Positions 34,803 through 46,430 of a DNA stretch of 64,000 bases are shown here, one piece after another. The first letter of the stretch is position 1, and every line of letters starts with the position of its first letter. Position numbers and translations under genes: made by a program. The notes under the pieces were generated by a model, which ran no database searches, was not told the DNA's origin, and saw only the letters and a program-made list of their open reading frames with translations. This DNA comes from Polymyxa betae (Eukaryota; Endomyxa; Phytomyxea; Plasmodiophorida; Plasmodiophoridae): contig RBZT01000588.1 of assembly GCA_003693705.1 (NCBI GenBank), positions 1-64,000 of the forward strand, in the 5' to 3' direction.

Positions 34803-37140
34803 ATGTCATACTTACAATATGTTGCCTCATGCTTACACAATGATGCCTCAAAACCCAGAAGAGAGACGAGGAGTCTTTCTCATCCTGTTGAAGGTCGTAT
34901 CGTACAATGGCCGAAGGCTCAGGGTTTAGGGTTTTCCGTAGCTTTCACCGACACGGTGGTGATCTCGGAACCCACTGCAATTGCAGCCACGAATGGCAGT
35001 GAAATGGTCATTCTGAAAGGGTTTCGTATCAGCTCCGGTTTGCCTTTATGTTTGCGGGCCCGATCATCCTCCAGCAGGGCATCTATAACATGCCGGCGGC
35101 AGGGTTCCATATTCCCTGCTGTGTCAAAAATGGCCTTGGAGAATCTCATGCAGTTTGCTTCACGAGACGCTGTTTCCATGCATCCATCAGAGATTGTGCA
35201 AATTGCTAAACGCATACATAATTTGCAGCTAGCTGGTGCCAAGGCAGATCGTTGCAGATTGACTGAGACAATGCTGCCAATGATCTCACTGTATGTCGAC
35301 CAGTATCTGACTAGTTCAAGACCTGGCCACATCTGTGCTATCTTGAACGCTTTAGCTCTTTGCGATGTTCAAAATTTTGAACCGGCAACTACCAAACGCC
35401 TGCTGGATAAGCTCACAGAATCGGTGCATTTAACCACACCGAAGCAACTCTCATCATCGCTCGCAGCGATGGTCAGATTGCAAAATTGCCACAAACAAGC
35501 TATCCAAGTTTGTTCAGAAGCAGCTTTATCTAAGCTATCGAACCTCGGACCCTCTGATCTGATCTTGATACTGAAGTCCATAAGCCAGTAAGATAACTGA
35601 CTTCGCTATTTGCCATCAGTTGCTAACATTTCAGGTCCAAGGTTCCTGTGTCTCCCAAACTTATTGGGTCTGCTGCCGATCGGATATCCAGTCACATCGA
35701 TACGATCTCTATTCGAGGCTTAATTTCTCTGCTGTTTGCTTTTACAGTATCCAAATGGCCAGCTCAGGATTTGATTGCTGCTGTAGAACCCCGCATTACC
35801 TGCCTTTCCCATACTAGTGTTGCTGGTCATCAAATTGCTACGATGACTTGGATTCTCGCTAAGCAAGGTTGCCGTCATGCGGATCCTTATCATCGTTTAT
35901 CTTCCATAGCGTTATACACGTACTGGCAGCTGTGGCAATTCTTGAAGATCAGCAACTGATCCTCTTTAGGCGACTAGCTGGATTTGATGAAGAGGCTTTG
36001 TGTAAAACTCTATGGTCCTTCGCCGTTGCCCAAGTGAGGTGCACAAGGCTAGCAACAGAGATTGTCCACGAACTAGCAGAGCTACCTATTTCGACCTCCA
36101 GTATAGCATTGGCGATTTGGTCTGTAGCAAAGCTTAAAATGTACCATTTGGTTGAGGATGCCTTTAATGCATTCCGGGATCGGATTGTGAATGAAATTGA
36201 CGGCTTCTCGGGTGGAGATTTAAAGCGACTCCGTTGGGCATTCGCATCAGCAGGTATAACAGATGGGACATTATGTGAAACCATTTTCAGCCGTTCGTTC
36301 CAGCTTTGCCAGCAAAGAGACGTGGAATCCCTTGCATCGCTTATGCGGGGACTCAGCATAACAGGCCAATGCATTAGCTTATTATCGAAATCGGCATCAT
36401 CAATTTTAGAATCGGGCATGGAAAAATGCAAAGATAATGATATTGCAGCAATGGCATGGTCGCTATCTGTGGCTCTTCAGGGAGATCACAAATTTTTCGA
36501 CCATGTTATCAATTTCATCGGGCCACATTTCTGCAGGGACCTTTATCCTATATTGATGTGGTCATTTGCTTGTGTACAACGAGTGTTGCCTATTGATTGC
36601 CTGGCTGTTCTTTGTTCTGAAAACGTCACACTATCGACATCACAAAAATGTCAGATTCATCAGTGGAGGTTAGCCAGTAAGATCGTTGGTAAAAGGCAAC
36701 TTTTTTGCTATACTGTCATCGGTCTGAATTTTATTGCAGCTTCCAGTGATGCTCATCAAGCTCTTCTTAGTGCATGCGAGCGAGAGATGCGAAATGTATC
36801 ATCTAGGGCTAAGGCCTATCCCATTCATCGTCATATAATGAGATATCTACCCACCAAATTCGAAAGCAATGTTATCTGTTCCAAGACATCGCTGCAACTC
36901 AACTTTGCATCTGCAAGCGAATCCATTGTGCTAGAAGTTGTCGACAGCCATGATTTTATTCGATGCTATGAAAGCCGTGTTTTGAATGGGGCTACCAGGT
37001 TCAAAACAAGGTTGCTTGAACAGCATGGTTGGAGGGTAGTCTACGTGGATGCTGCCACTTGGCATCAACTAAAATCAAAGAACGATCGCACGCACTATAT
37101 CGATTCGGTTCTTGCTAATCAAGATTCCTTTAATCGCTAG
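34803..37140 (+). CDS. RAP-domain protein, probable mitochondrial RNA-binding factor
   Basis: Three exons splice in phase (34803..35587, 35635..35867, 35930..37140), giving 742 residues. Most of the protein is helical with degenerate repeats of the kind found in FASTK, octotricopeptide and heptatricopeptide RNA-binding proteins (for example blocks resembling ALCKTLWSFAVAQ and IAAMAWSLSVALQ). The last about 60 residues form a RAP domain, with VLNGATRFKTRLLEQHGW followed by VVYVDAATWHQL. RAP proteins act in mitochondria or plastids on processing, stability or translation of organelle RNAs. The N-terminus is rich in Ser/Arg/His and low in acidic residues over the first 30 positions, consistent with a targeting peptide, though I cannot prove import. 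Confidence 0.85.
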
Positions 37141-37981
37141 CTACTGGCTTGTTGACTCTGGCAAAATCGGGTCTGTCTTTCGTCCTACTGTGAATACACA
37201 CGAACCCCGGAACCTATCTATAATTTGTACAGTAATGCGGATATTATTCCAGGTGAGATTTTGGGTCGCCAGGATCTGCCGTTAGACAGTTTTCCTGCTA
37301 CTTTATTGATCAACACCACTTTGTATTGGATTGAAACGTGCCTCTGTCTTATCCTTTGGAATGCTTCTAGCTGAAGTTGCAGACGCAAAGCATGAGCCAA
37401 TTCATCGAAGCTCGAGATATTTTGAGTTTATTAATTCATAGATGTATGTTAATTGAAACTGAGGGAATAATGGCTCACTGCTGCCAAGTCGTGTTCAATG
37501 CCATTCCTAGATTTTCACACTGCCAAGCCGATTACTGCAGGTTTTTACTCGCTGAACAGTTCTTTGAGAGTGAATGACGTTCAAACCATTTCAACGCTTC
37601 GATGATGGTCTGGTCCTCTGAGGCTCTGCTTGTCATGTTTCTACAGCGCTTCCAAACTAAAAAGGTTCAGAAAAATCTCAAAATTTCGTTTCCCATTGCG
37701 AATTCCACATCATTTGGCTCGTCATCCCCAACTTTACCGTGCTCTGATTGCGAAACAAACCTGATTGATGGTGAAACGTGACTCGTGACTTGCCTGTTGC
37801 ATAAGTTAAAGCAGCAACAAAAAATTGCGCGATCTGATGTGCGTGAGGATATTGCGCGACTGTGGACGTTACCCGTAAGGTGGCCCTTAAGCTGTTAAGC
37901 ATAGCATGATGGGCGGCCCCAAGCAATGCTGCGAGACGGCCCTATCTCCATTCCTATTTCAATCAAGAGCACGCCACTACG
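37141..37981. other. Gap between RAP-domain gene and small membrane protein gene
   Basis: About 840 bp. A plus-strand frame near 37225-37375 and a minus-strand one at 37218-37400 are open, but neither has recognisable similarity or clear splice partners. I see nothing I can name. Confidence 0.4.
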
Positions 37982-38416
37982 ATGACGACCGGCTTAAGAG
38001 TAGTCGTGGCGCTGAAGCTTGTTGGTCTGGCTTCGGTGACGGCTTGGCTGGCCTACCTTCGTAAATATTATAAGGTCGATTCTGATGCAGACTATGGCCT
38101 TGATGCTTTAGGCAATGATCGTGACGCCAAGATTCAGTTTTGGCTGGTTTATCTGGCTATTGCTACCCCAGATCTACTTTATTGCTGGTTTGCAAGACAG
38201 GCCTGGAGGCAGAGATCGGCAACTAAAGCAAATACTGCCAAAAACATCGCCATCGTTCTTCTTGTAGTGGCAGCTATCGCGACTGCATATTGCTGGTCTC
38301 TGGTGACCGGTCTGGTTTGGACTATCTTTGCCGTATATTGTGCTGATGAATCTGCCAAGAAATATTCTCATGAGGCTGCCTCGAACGCTGGCGTTCATTT
38401 AACTACCTATCCTTAA
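37982..38416 (+). CDS. Small polytopic membrane protein, unknown function
   Basis: A single-exon frame of 144 residues starting MTTGLRVVVALKL. Hydrophobic segments at about residues 7-25, 53-70 and 88-120 suggest three or four membrane helices, with charged loops containing KYYKVDSDADYG and RQAWRQRSATKA. I do not recognise the family. The regular spacing of hydrophobic and charged stretches and the good codon flow make it a likely real gene. Confidence 0.6.
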   Translation: MTTGLRVVVALKLVGLASVTAWLAYLRKYYKVDSDADYGLDALGNDRDAKIQFWLVYLAIATPDLLYCWFARQAWRQRSATKANTAKNIAIVLLVVAAIATAYCWSLVTGLVWTIFAVYCADESAKKYSHEAASNAGVHLTTYP

Positions 38417-38431
38417 GCTACTGTGCCGCCC

Positions 38432-39466
38432 ATGCAATGCACTCCATTTTCAATGGATTTAACGATATCAATCTATACAAAGACATTACATCCTCGCTTG
38501 ATTCCACGTTTCGCAGGCGAATAAATTTCATCACATTTATTCAGATTTGAGGATTATCAACGTAAATACCCGGATTGCTTTAGCTGGCCAATTTTCCAAA
38601 CAAAACCCGACATAGCGCTTCCTGAATGCGCCTGGTTCAAGAATTTCTACGATTTGACCGGTCATCGCAATGTGGTTGAGCGCCGTTTCCTGACAGGATC
38701 AAATTGGCAGCGTGCCTGTTTCTCTGCAATGTAAACGTCCTCCGGGCGTTCTCGGACCTGTCCTTGTTCATTTGCCGATTCCAGTTCGACTCTGGAATAT
38801 TGAGATCTAGCACATGGAGTCCATTTTACTGGCTGTTCCATCTCCGCTGTCGTTATGTGTGTAGTTTGCCGAAACGTGCGTTTGATTCTGAATGTCGATA
38901 ATCTCGAAGGCAAAGATGATGACGTAAGGTCTTTCGAGGAGAATTTGTAGAAATTTGGATAAGCGCTTCTTCGCCTGGACGAAGTGCTTAGTTTCTCAAT
39001 CACCTATGTAGATGCATGTTACCTTCACAAGGGCATGACATCCAGAATCCACGATATCTCTCCGTCAATCGCGTTTGAGCATTTCTTGCAGAAGGCCAAT
39101 CATCTATAATACTATACCCTTCCAGATCACACAAGCTTATATCTTGATCTTGCTTGTTCACAATTGATATGGCTATCCCATCCCTTGATCAGCTTAACAA
39201 TCAGTTTGCTGTTTGATGCAGCGCGTGAACGAGATTCGATTCCGTATATAATCTCACCACATCACCCGTTTCATAAGCGACGGGATAGCACCACCTCCAA
39301 CAAATTGGAGCGAGATCGAAGCGCATTGTAATGACAAGCTGGAGAGTGCTGCTCGTTGTAGACCCTTTGATCCCGATGTTCCAACCTTGTGTTGAATGCC
39401 GAGATGTTATCGCTTGCGAACTAGTAATGCTTGCCACAGGTTCGAGCAATGCCAACAGCTAACGTA
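38432..39466 (+). pseudogene. Possible unrecognised or decayed multi-exon gene
   Basis: Several protein-like segments occur in succession on the plus strand without forming one splice-consistent gene. 38432-38521 starts with ATG and reads SIYTKTLHPRLIPRFAGE. 38545-38730, after a TTCAG acceptor and ending at a GTAAAC donor, encodes about 62 residues including FSWPIFQTKPDIALPECAWF. 38731-38811 contains LGPVLVHLPIPVRLWN. Near 38870-38925 lies a segment ending in NVDNLEGKDDD. Near 39175-39340 lies LTISLLFDAARERDSIPYII. In-frame stops and missing donors between the pieces suggest decay, or exons I cannot join. I cannot assign a family, and chance open frames are a real alternative. Confidence 0.3.
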
Positions 39467-41864
39467 GATCCAAATCAATCGAAGTTCTGTCTAACGATAT
39501 TCCTGCTAACAGTCGGTGACAATAAGAAAGTGTCTCGTGTAATCGTGTTCCTCGCTGGAGCTCTATAACTAGCTTTGCTGATTGGATCCGAGGTTCGCTT
39601 ATTATGGATAATCTACTGTTTTCTGGGGGTAAGTACTACTCATTGAAATTGAATATGTATCAATAGGTCGGCATCGTCCTCCAAGTTCTTATGAGATCTT
39701 TCTGTTTCAAACTACCTTCTCGACCAAACATCCTGTAAAGAATCAGCCTAAAAAATCGTTGCTTTCCTCACTGAAACATTAGGCTTTACTCATGAAACGA
39801 TTTTCTTGCTGTGTTCCAAGAAAGATTTTTGATGAAGGATGGGCAGTTGAGCAGAAGCTTGTAACTTCTGATGAATCTCCAAAACCAGTTCAGCGCGGAC
39901 GCACACTCATAAAGCAATATATAGTTGGTACTGATTGGATTGAAATGTATTTGACGATTGCTTTTGTTATCGAGATGCGTACCCCAGCATCCAGTTTTTT
40001 GGTGACTTGGAAACATTCAATTTGATAAGTTGCTCAGATGTGGACTGACGATTTTGGATTGGATTGGCTTGGATTGTGCCTCTCGGCAAGGAGGGCGGCA
40101 CTTTTACCCTAGCGGGGTACGGACCCGAAGGTTCGTGGCTATCCGCGCCAAGCTAAATCCAGCGAAGCGCCGATCGCTTCACTCGTCGGGGCTTAGAATT
40201 TTTTGTCACCATGACTTGGTGTGAAGCAGAAATTTAAAGCGCAACGTGGCAATGCAAAGTGCGGTGCCAATAAAAGGTCCCATAATTGCAATTGGCCATC
40301 GTTAGCCTATATAAGCGAATGCGGATGCAAAAGTTACGGTATCCTTGCACAGGAGGCAATATCGCATCAAATGAGGTGCAAACCGATGAGCGATTTTTGC
40401 TAATTGAAAACTATTCCGAACCCCCAGTTCGGCCACCTCTGCTTGCAAGTGGCCAACTGAATTTCTGGACCCTGGTTGTCACCAACCAAACCTCACTCTA
40501 ATCAAATCGAACAATCCTATGTGAAAGCAAACACTAAACCGATATTTTGCGAATTTCTACTAACTACTGTATATCTGCGACACCGTGCAGGTTACCTGAA
40601 TTCTGAACAGCGAATCTCCACAGTATTCAAGTCGAGCTGCATTCGCTTACGGGGTACCTGACATAGGAGCTGAGGGGTGTAGGCGGCGAGTCGCACCAAT
40701 TTCGTAGAAGTGATCGGGCCGTATTGCAGACGGTCAGCCGAATGCATTCAGTTAAGTGTCTTTACCATTAAGCCTCCATTACACCATCGTTTGCCATGTT
40801 AACAGCGTCGGAAACTGTACTGATATTGCACATGTTTTATCTAAGACTGTGGTCCCATTGAAACATCAAAGGGCTTGGTCGCTTGGATCTGGAAGATGCC
40901 GCATTTTGAGGAAGTAGGTTTAGGAGCTGATGAGATACAGAAAAAATTGCATTGTGTGACGTCGTAACAAGTCCCAGCCTTTCGCTTCATTCTGCAATAC
41001 GGTGATCAAAACCGTTGAGGCCGTCTCCAGAAAATTGATTTAAATCTCCACCCCACGGGCAAGCAAATTGTTTATTGTGCACCACCTGACGAGCCGATGT
41101 TTGCATCGGGAAGTTTGAATAAGCGATCAACGCCGTAACAAGACCGATGTCGTGCCCCATCTCATTTAGAGGAGTGCGCTCGCAGAGCGCAGCCGATTTC
41201 GAAGGCAACATGCAGACCGCAAAGAACGAGATTAAACTTTCGGCTCTGCGCCTGTCGACGTCGAGGGATTTGGAAATGTCGAGATCGTGCTAGAAAGCTC
41301 AATCGTTTTTGCTGAGTCTTGCAATGATCCATCTGTTTCTTGAAATTGGTACCGCATTGCAGACATTTCACGATTCGGGCGTTGTCCATCGTGATGCCAA
41401 CAATTTCATATATTCCATCGAAGATCACGATTGAAACCTAATCGAGTTCTGGCCGATCGCATTCGATCTCAACGCAAGGCATACATACACCTTCTCTTTG
41501 CGCAGCTTTGAGCAAAACTGGGCAGTCCTTCTAGCAAGCGCGTTTTCAGTAGCAATCGCTTGATTTCAACCCTGTTAAACCGGGGGTGCAATCCCTACCT
41601 GCTGAATTTCCCAGCCAGGTGGGCGTACAGTACATTGAAATTCATTCACCATCACTTCAGTTTCACAGTGCTCTCATGCCTTTGTTCGGTATCTGAGTCT
41701 TCCCTATCGACGGTTCTGCTTTCGTCATCAAATGAGTACCGAGAATTATAAGGGAATGGAGCGAATTTTATGCGATCAGGAAGCCTGACACATGAAACGT
41801 GCTTTTTACTGCACAACAAAACTACAAACAACAGTAAACTTTTCGCAGCTTCTTCAGGCCAGGA
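39467..41864. other. Gene-poor stretch with repeat copy
   Basis: About 2.4 kb without a recognisable gene. It contains repeat copy B (40066-40144) and several short open frames with no known motif, such as 39792-40025 (+). It looks like older repeat or decayed sequence. Confidence 0.5.
40066..40144 (+). repeat. Interspersed degenerate repeat, copy B
   Basis: It aligns with copy A (34397-34483) in the same orientation about 5.7 kb away. The block GGGCGGCACTTTTAC is identical in both copies, and the flanks diverge. Confidence 0.7.
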
Positions 41865-44632
41865 TTAGGCTAAACTTCCATCAGCATTACGGCCTGCTCC
41901 GTTTGGTACATTCGGATAAGAGTAAGCTTGAACCCAATCATTCGCAATTGGGGCGTCGATCAACTGTAATACATCAATAACTAAGCCATCCAGGAAGCAT
42001 AGAACATCGAACCTTATCTGGAATACCAAAGCCGTCTACAAGCCTTCGAGAATGCGGACGAAGTGCAGCGATTAACCGGTTAATCTCATTCCATATTGCT
42101 TTCACTTTGAGTTGGCTGAAATAGTTAAACGTCATGTAGAAACCCATGTTCTCTGAAACAAAGCTCAAATACCGGTTTCCAAGTAACTGAAAGGAGTTTA
42201 CCATGAATAGTCCATAAAGAATGCAGGGCACATAATGTATGCAAAACGGGCTTTAGGCTAACATCCGCGGTCTCAACAGCAACTGAAAACCGATCAATGA
42301 TAATGCGATCAATATGGGCTTGCGCCAATTCTTTAACAAGATCTAGACAACGGTTCCAAGCCTCAAACGAGTCGCAATGGGAAAACCTATTAGATACTAA
42401 GATATGAGGAGCCCAATTGAGCCATTTGGAATGCCTGTTCAGTTTATGGATAAGCGCTCTGAGCAATCGAGCCTCGCGATATTCCATTGTATTTCTGAAG
42501 AAATCTGTATCTCTTAAGTGAGATTCAGATGAACGAGTCTTGGTAATAGGATTTCCATCTCGAAGCTCCATATTCAGCTGTTTGGCGAAAAAAGAAAACA
42601 TTCCAGCAAAGCCTGTAATATGTTCAATGAGGGCTTGTCGCCAAACGGAAGATTGAACCCGACCTTTGCCGGCACTGATTTGCTGACGAAATTCCTTCAG
42701 CAGCGCAGCCGCGACTTGTTGAAGTAAAACGTTGTTATCGCCTGGTGATCGCTTCAGACATAATTCTTTTTCTCAGAGCAAGACACCAACCCTCCCAGGT
42801 CACGTCAATATTCGAATCGTTCATGAGCACCCCAATACGATTAGCTGCTAGAAAGCCCATCCCACCGCATGCTTCTCTACATTCTTGAATCGCTTTCGTT
42901 CGGAACCATGTAGTTGCTGGTTTCAATGCTGCAGCCAGAATGTGAAGTTCCTTCGGATCCGGGTCTAAGGACAATTAGTCGCCAGATAGGTAGCTGAAAA
43001 TTTCGGCACCATTGATAAATATATTCTTAGCATGATTGAGTGCAAATTGCAATGCATATGCCTTGGCAACCAAAGGGAGGAGACGACGTTGATGGCCCAG
43101 ATAATCCATGAGCATCACCTCTTTTTTACCTGGCGGTCCGAATTGCGGCCTTGAAAGAGCATAGCGAATAGCAATAGTCAAACATATCTTGGCCATGTTC
43201 AATCCGCCCTATCAGCAATTAATATTTGATAAAGTAAAATTTATCAAACGAACTTGCGCAACTGTGATTCGGCCAGATACTAAGGCACCGATCATAGTTG
43301 TGAACCGAACGCCTTTGTGAGCAATATCAGATACATAAGCACCCTCTGGAGTGACCTGCCCAAAACGGCTCAACAAAGCTTCTCGAGGAACCCGTTTATG
43401 ATCAAGCCAGAGTCGCCCATTGTCGACACCTAAACAGCGATTACACAAGTACATGATGAATTTGGCGTTGTGTTACCCTGCAATCCAGATTTGATGCCAC
43501 AATCAGCGACGCGGACGCCTTCTGTCAGGCTGCCATCTTCATTCCGAATTTTGACAACGAAAACATGGACGCCATGATGGACATCAGCAATATACAGCTG
43601 TCGATTAAAGATCAATCGAATGAACAAAATGGCATCAAAGACTCTATACTTGAGCAAAGACAGTCATGTGATTGGCATTGCAGGCCAAGTTGCCAATAAA
43701 TATTTTCTGAGCGGTTTCATTCGGCGTATGTAGAACAAATTCCTTTGAGCGAGGATCGTATTCTGCAACTGTTTCAATATCTCTAGCATTGGACCCGTGA
43801 CCAAGTTCGGTTAAGGCAAACCCGCCTATGGCTTCATTCAGTACAATCGCTGTAGATTTATATGTATCAGCACCAAGCATTGTCATATCAGCGATGGGTT
43901 GGCCGTATAATTTTCTCTGCTCATCGCTGCCGAGATTCATCATTGTTCCTGAGCACTCATTAGCTTGGAAATACACGCCCACACAGTAACTTTACCCCCA
44001 AAGAGTCCTAGCGAGACGTGATCAATATTGATTCGCAGATTCTAATAGTAGTGCATACCGAAGTTGACACCGAATTTAGTACCCAGAGTGCAGCTGTGGT
44101 AATATAGCAGCTCGACACATGTAATCCAGCGTAGTGGATTTCTGCGAATTATCATTAGACATGCATGTTGCAATACTGTAGGAAATCGTACTCATAAATG
44201 TCCTGGAATCGGTAGAATTTTGCGGAGCCAAAGATTTTAGTTTGCTCGAAAGTAATTCTTCGCTGCTCTTCAAGTGGCAATGCCAATGTATGTTTATGAG
44301 CCAAAGTAGGATCATTACATAGCAAGTCGAAAGCAGCTTTGCGGACTTCTATTTCGAAAACGTCCAGGTTCTAAAGCAGAATGGTCAGGAGTCATATCCA
44401 TGTGCAATAGACATCATGCCTTCCACATCAGCTCTGGATCGAAATCAAGATTGGTCGCTAGCAGTTTGATTCCAGTAAAAGGCAATGCTTCGCGTACAAC
44501 CGCCGGAAGATGTCGCCGAATCGCAGCCAGTGTCTTGGCTGAAGGCCCGAACAACGCAGCGGTTGGGTTGGTGACGACCGCTCCTTGTTCATGGTCGCAC
44601 TGACCGATAACCGTTTGCACACGATGGCTCAT
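41865..44632 (-). CDS. Acyl-CoA oxidase (peroxisomal beta-oxidation, first step)
   Basis: ACOX blocks appear in order over short exons: an N-terminal helical part with LEEQRRITFEQTKIFGS, then the flavin and substrate core GFALTELGHGSNARDIET. The core is assembled across an intron after MTMLG. It is followed by YDPRSKEFVLHTPNETAQK and IGNLACNANHMTVFAQ. Next come GLQGVDNGRLWLDHKRVPRE, the helical domain LTIAIRYALSRPQFGPPG, and ECREACGGMGFLAANRIG. The C-terminus has RPHSRRLVDGFGIPDK joined by an intron to LIDAPIANDWVQAYSYPNV. The enzyme oxidises acyl-CoA to trans-2-enoyl-CoA with FAD and passes electrons to oxygen, producing hydrogen peroxide. The predicted protein ends in SLA, not a classical SKL-type peroxisomal signal. 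The start at 44632 is the first ATG. Confidence 0.9.
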
Positions 44633-44848
44633 CGAAGGCGATTCAGTGAAATGAATGACGACGGATATCTTTTATGGCTGCCAGTAACCTACTGAAACGT
44701 TCACGCATCGTTACTTTTAGAGTGACTGTTATGCAGCCCACTGCAGTCAACAATGGCGGATGGATGACTTACAGAAGGCGACCTGATTGAAACTACTGTA
44801 ATTTTTTTAAATAATTTTATTTACGACGTTCAAAGGCAATATTCGAAG

Positions 44849-45772
44849 TCATTGGACCCGAAGCTGGCATGGATGCAATCCTCTTCGAAGGAGGTATAAG
44901 TCGTAGCTAGGCTGTTTTCGGACCGTATAAGCTAACTTCATGACTGTCACCAGAATGAGGATGTCCATAAACATTTGGACAAATTGGGCGGCCATGTCGA
45001 ATAGTCGTACTGATGCAATGCCAATAGCATAAACACAGCGGATGATGATATTCATCACTAGATAGAATGCATAGATCATCAGGAAATCGTTGCGAAGAAA
45101 TCTAGCACCAGCAGAGCCCACTATAGGTGCAACGATTGCGATAATCAGCAATGGAACGTAATGGACTTGAAGTGTAAAGATTGTGAACCAAGTGACCGCT
45201 GCATCCACGATAACGAATAGTTTTACAGTCTGAGAAAGGGCGACGACCGCAGAAGCCCTTTCGTCCACCTGCGAATCAAAAATAAATCAAATAAATTTGT
45301 TTAAAACTTTTCAAATAAACCTGTGCAAACTGCTGACGTATCTCGAGAAAATGATTAGGTGCAACTCCATCATCCACGCCCTAATCCATTTTTAAAACAG
45401 CGTTGAGAGCAAACAATCCTGATGTCCTACAGGATTGACAAAATTATCGGCAACATTAAGAGCAAGGTTGTCAGCATTGTCTTCGCCAGCAGCGACCTCA
45501 ACTGGTAAGACCGGTCGTATCATCAACTGAACAATTGCTTTGTCTGCGACTCCACACGACTGCAGATTATCATTGTCCAATAGTTCTTTTCCACAAAAAA
45601 ACAGCCGCTGAGTGTTGGAAAGTACGCCCAAAAATTTCTCGACTTGATGCTTGAAATCAAGAACGCTAGCCTGAGGGTCGACACCTTCAATATCGAAGGT
45701 ATCGCCGGCAATGCTGCGAACCTGGATGAGCATTGCGACAGTGACAGGCCGAGAACTTAGGGCAAAAGTCAA
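44849..45772 (-). CDS. Ubiquitin-like-domain multi-pass membrane protein (paralog 1)
   Basis: Three exons. The first encodes a ubiquitin-like fold (MLIQVRSIAGDTFDIEGVDP, FLGVLSNTQRLFFCGKELLD, CGVADKAIVQLMIRP) and a linker. An intron after DNFVNP leads to a small exon (GVDDGVAPNHFLEIRQQFAQ). The third, starting VDERASAVVALSQ, has about three or four hydrophobic helices and a basic C-terminal tail. The arrangement of UBL plus membrane helices recalls HERP, TMUB and fungal Dsc3, which work in ER or Golgi ubiquitin-ligase complexes. This assignment is by architecture only. It has a plus-strand relative at 46431-47361. Two in-frame ATGs (45772 and 45735) could start it. Confidence 0.75.
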
Positions 45773-46056
45773 ACAGAGTTCAAGTGTGAGTCATGCACCC
45801 ATTAATCCAGTAAAGCCCAACCTACTTTTTTCGGGTTTCCTGATTTCAAGCTTCGGGCGCTGATATCACATCCGAGAAGAACAAAGCAGCGATTACAATG
45901 TTCAGATCACGTTTTTGAGTTCGACGATAAAATTCAGAACGCACAGGCTATCCCAATCACGACTCTTCTCCAGCCCGGGCAGCCCAAGCCGAGTTCAAAA
46001 CCGACAAATCTCTCTAAGCACATATCGGGATACAGAAATGACATGAAAATAAAGGC

Positions 46057-46287
46057 TTACTGAATGCATCTGCAGCAATGATCATACAGAATGAAGACAA
46101 TCCCGGTAACGACGAGAACAGCTCCAAATACGAACGCAGCAGAGATAATCCTATTCGGCCGGGAGCTCTGGAACCAGCCAAAGCAGATCCACAGTCCAAA
46201 CAGCAGAAGCAGCAAACCGATGTTCATTTTTCTGAGTGTCTCGGGATCAGTAACGCCTCTGCTTGCATTGTCCAACGACGTCAGCAT
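46057..46287 (-). CDS. Small two-helix membrane protein
   Basis: 76 residues starting MLTSLDNASRGVTDPETLRK, with two hydrophobic segments (about residues 24-40 and 48-66) around a short basic loop SSRPNR. It has a Cys-rich end. A GTAAGC donor near the stop leaves open a short further exon toward 46000. I do not recognise the family. The gene sits between the two ubiquitin-like paralogs and is divergent to the second. Confidence 0.55.
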   Translation of the reverse strand: MLTSLDNASRGVTDPETLRKMNIGLLLLLFGLWICFGWFQSSRPNRIISAAFVFGAVLVVTGIVFILYDHCCRCIQ

Positions 46288-46430
46288 TCGAGATCGGTGG
46301 CCGAAGTCTATTCTTCATAACATTTTATAGATAAGACGATAAATGAAGCTGTTTGATCAGAAAGGCCGTTGTAACTGAATTTCGTATTGCAGGTCATGAC
46401 TCATTCACTAAAGCAACCTTAGTTTTCCGT

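Noticed and set aside
37377-37577. 66-residue plus-strand frame
   Set aside because: No recognisable domain, no splice partner, and overlap with another open frame on the minus strand; too weak to call.
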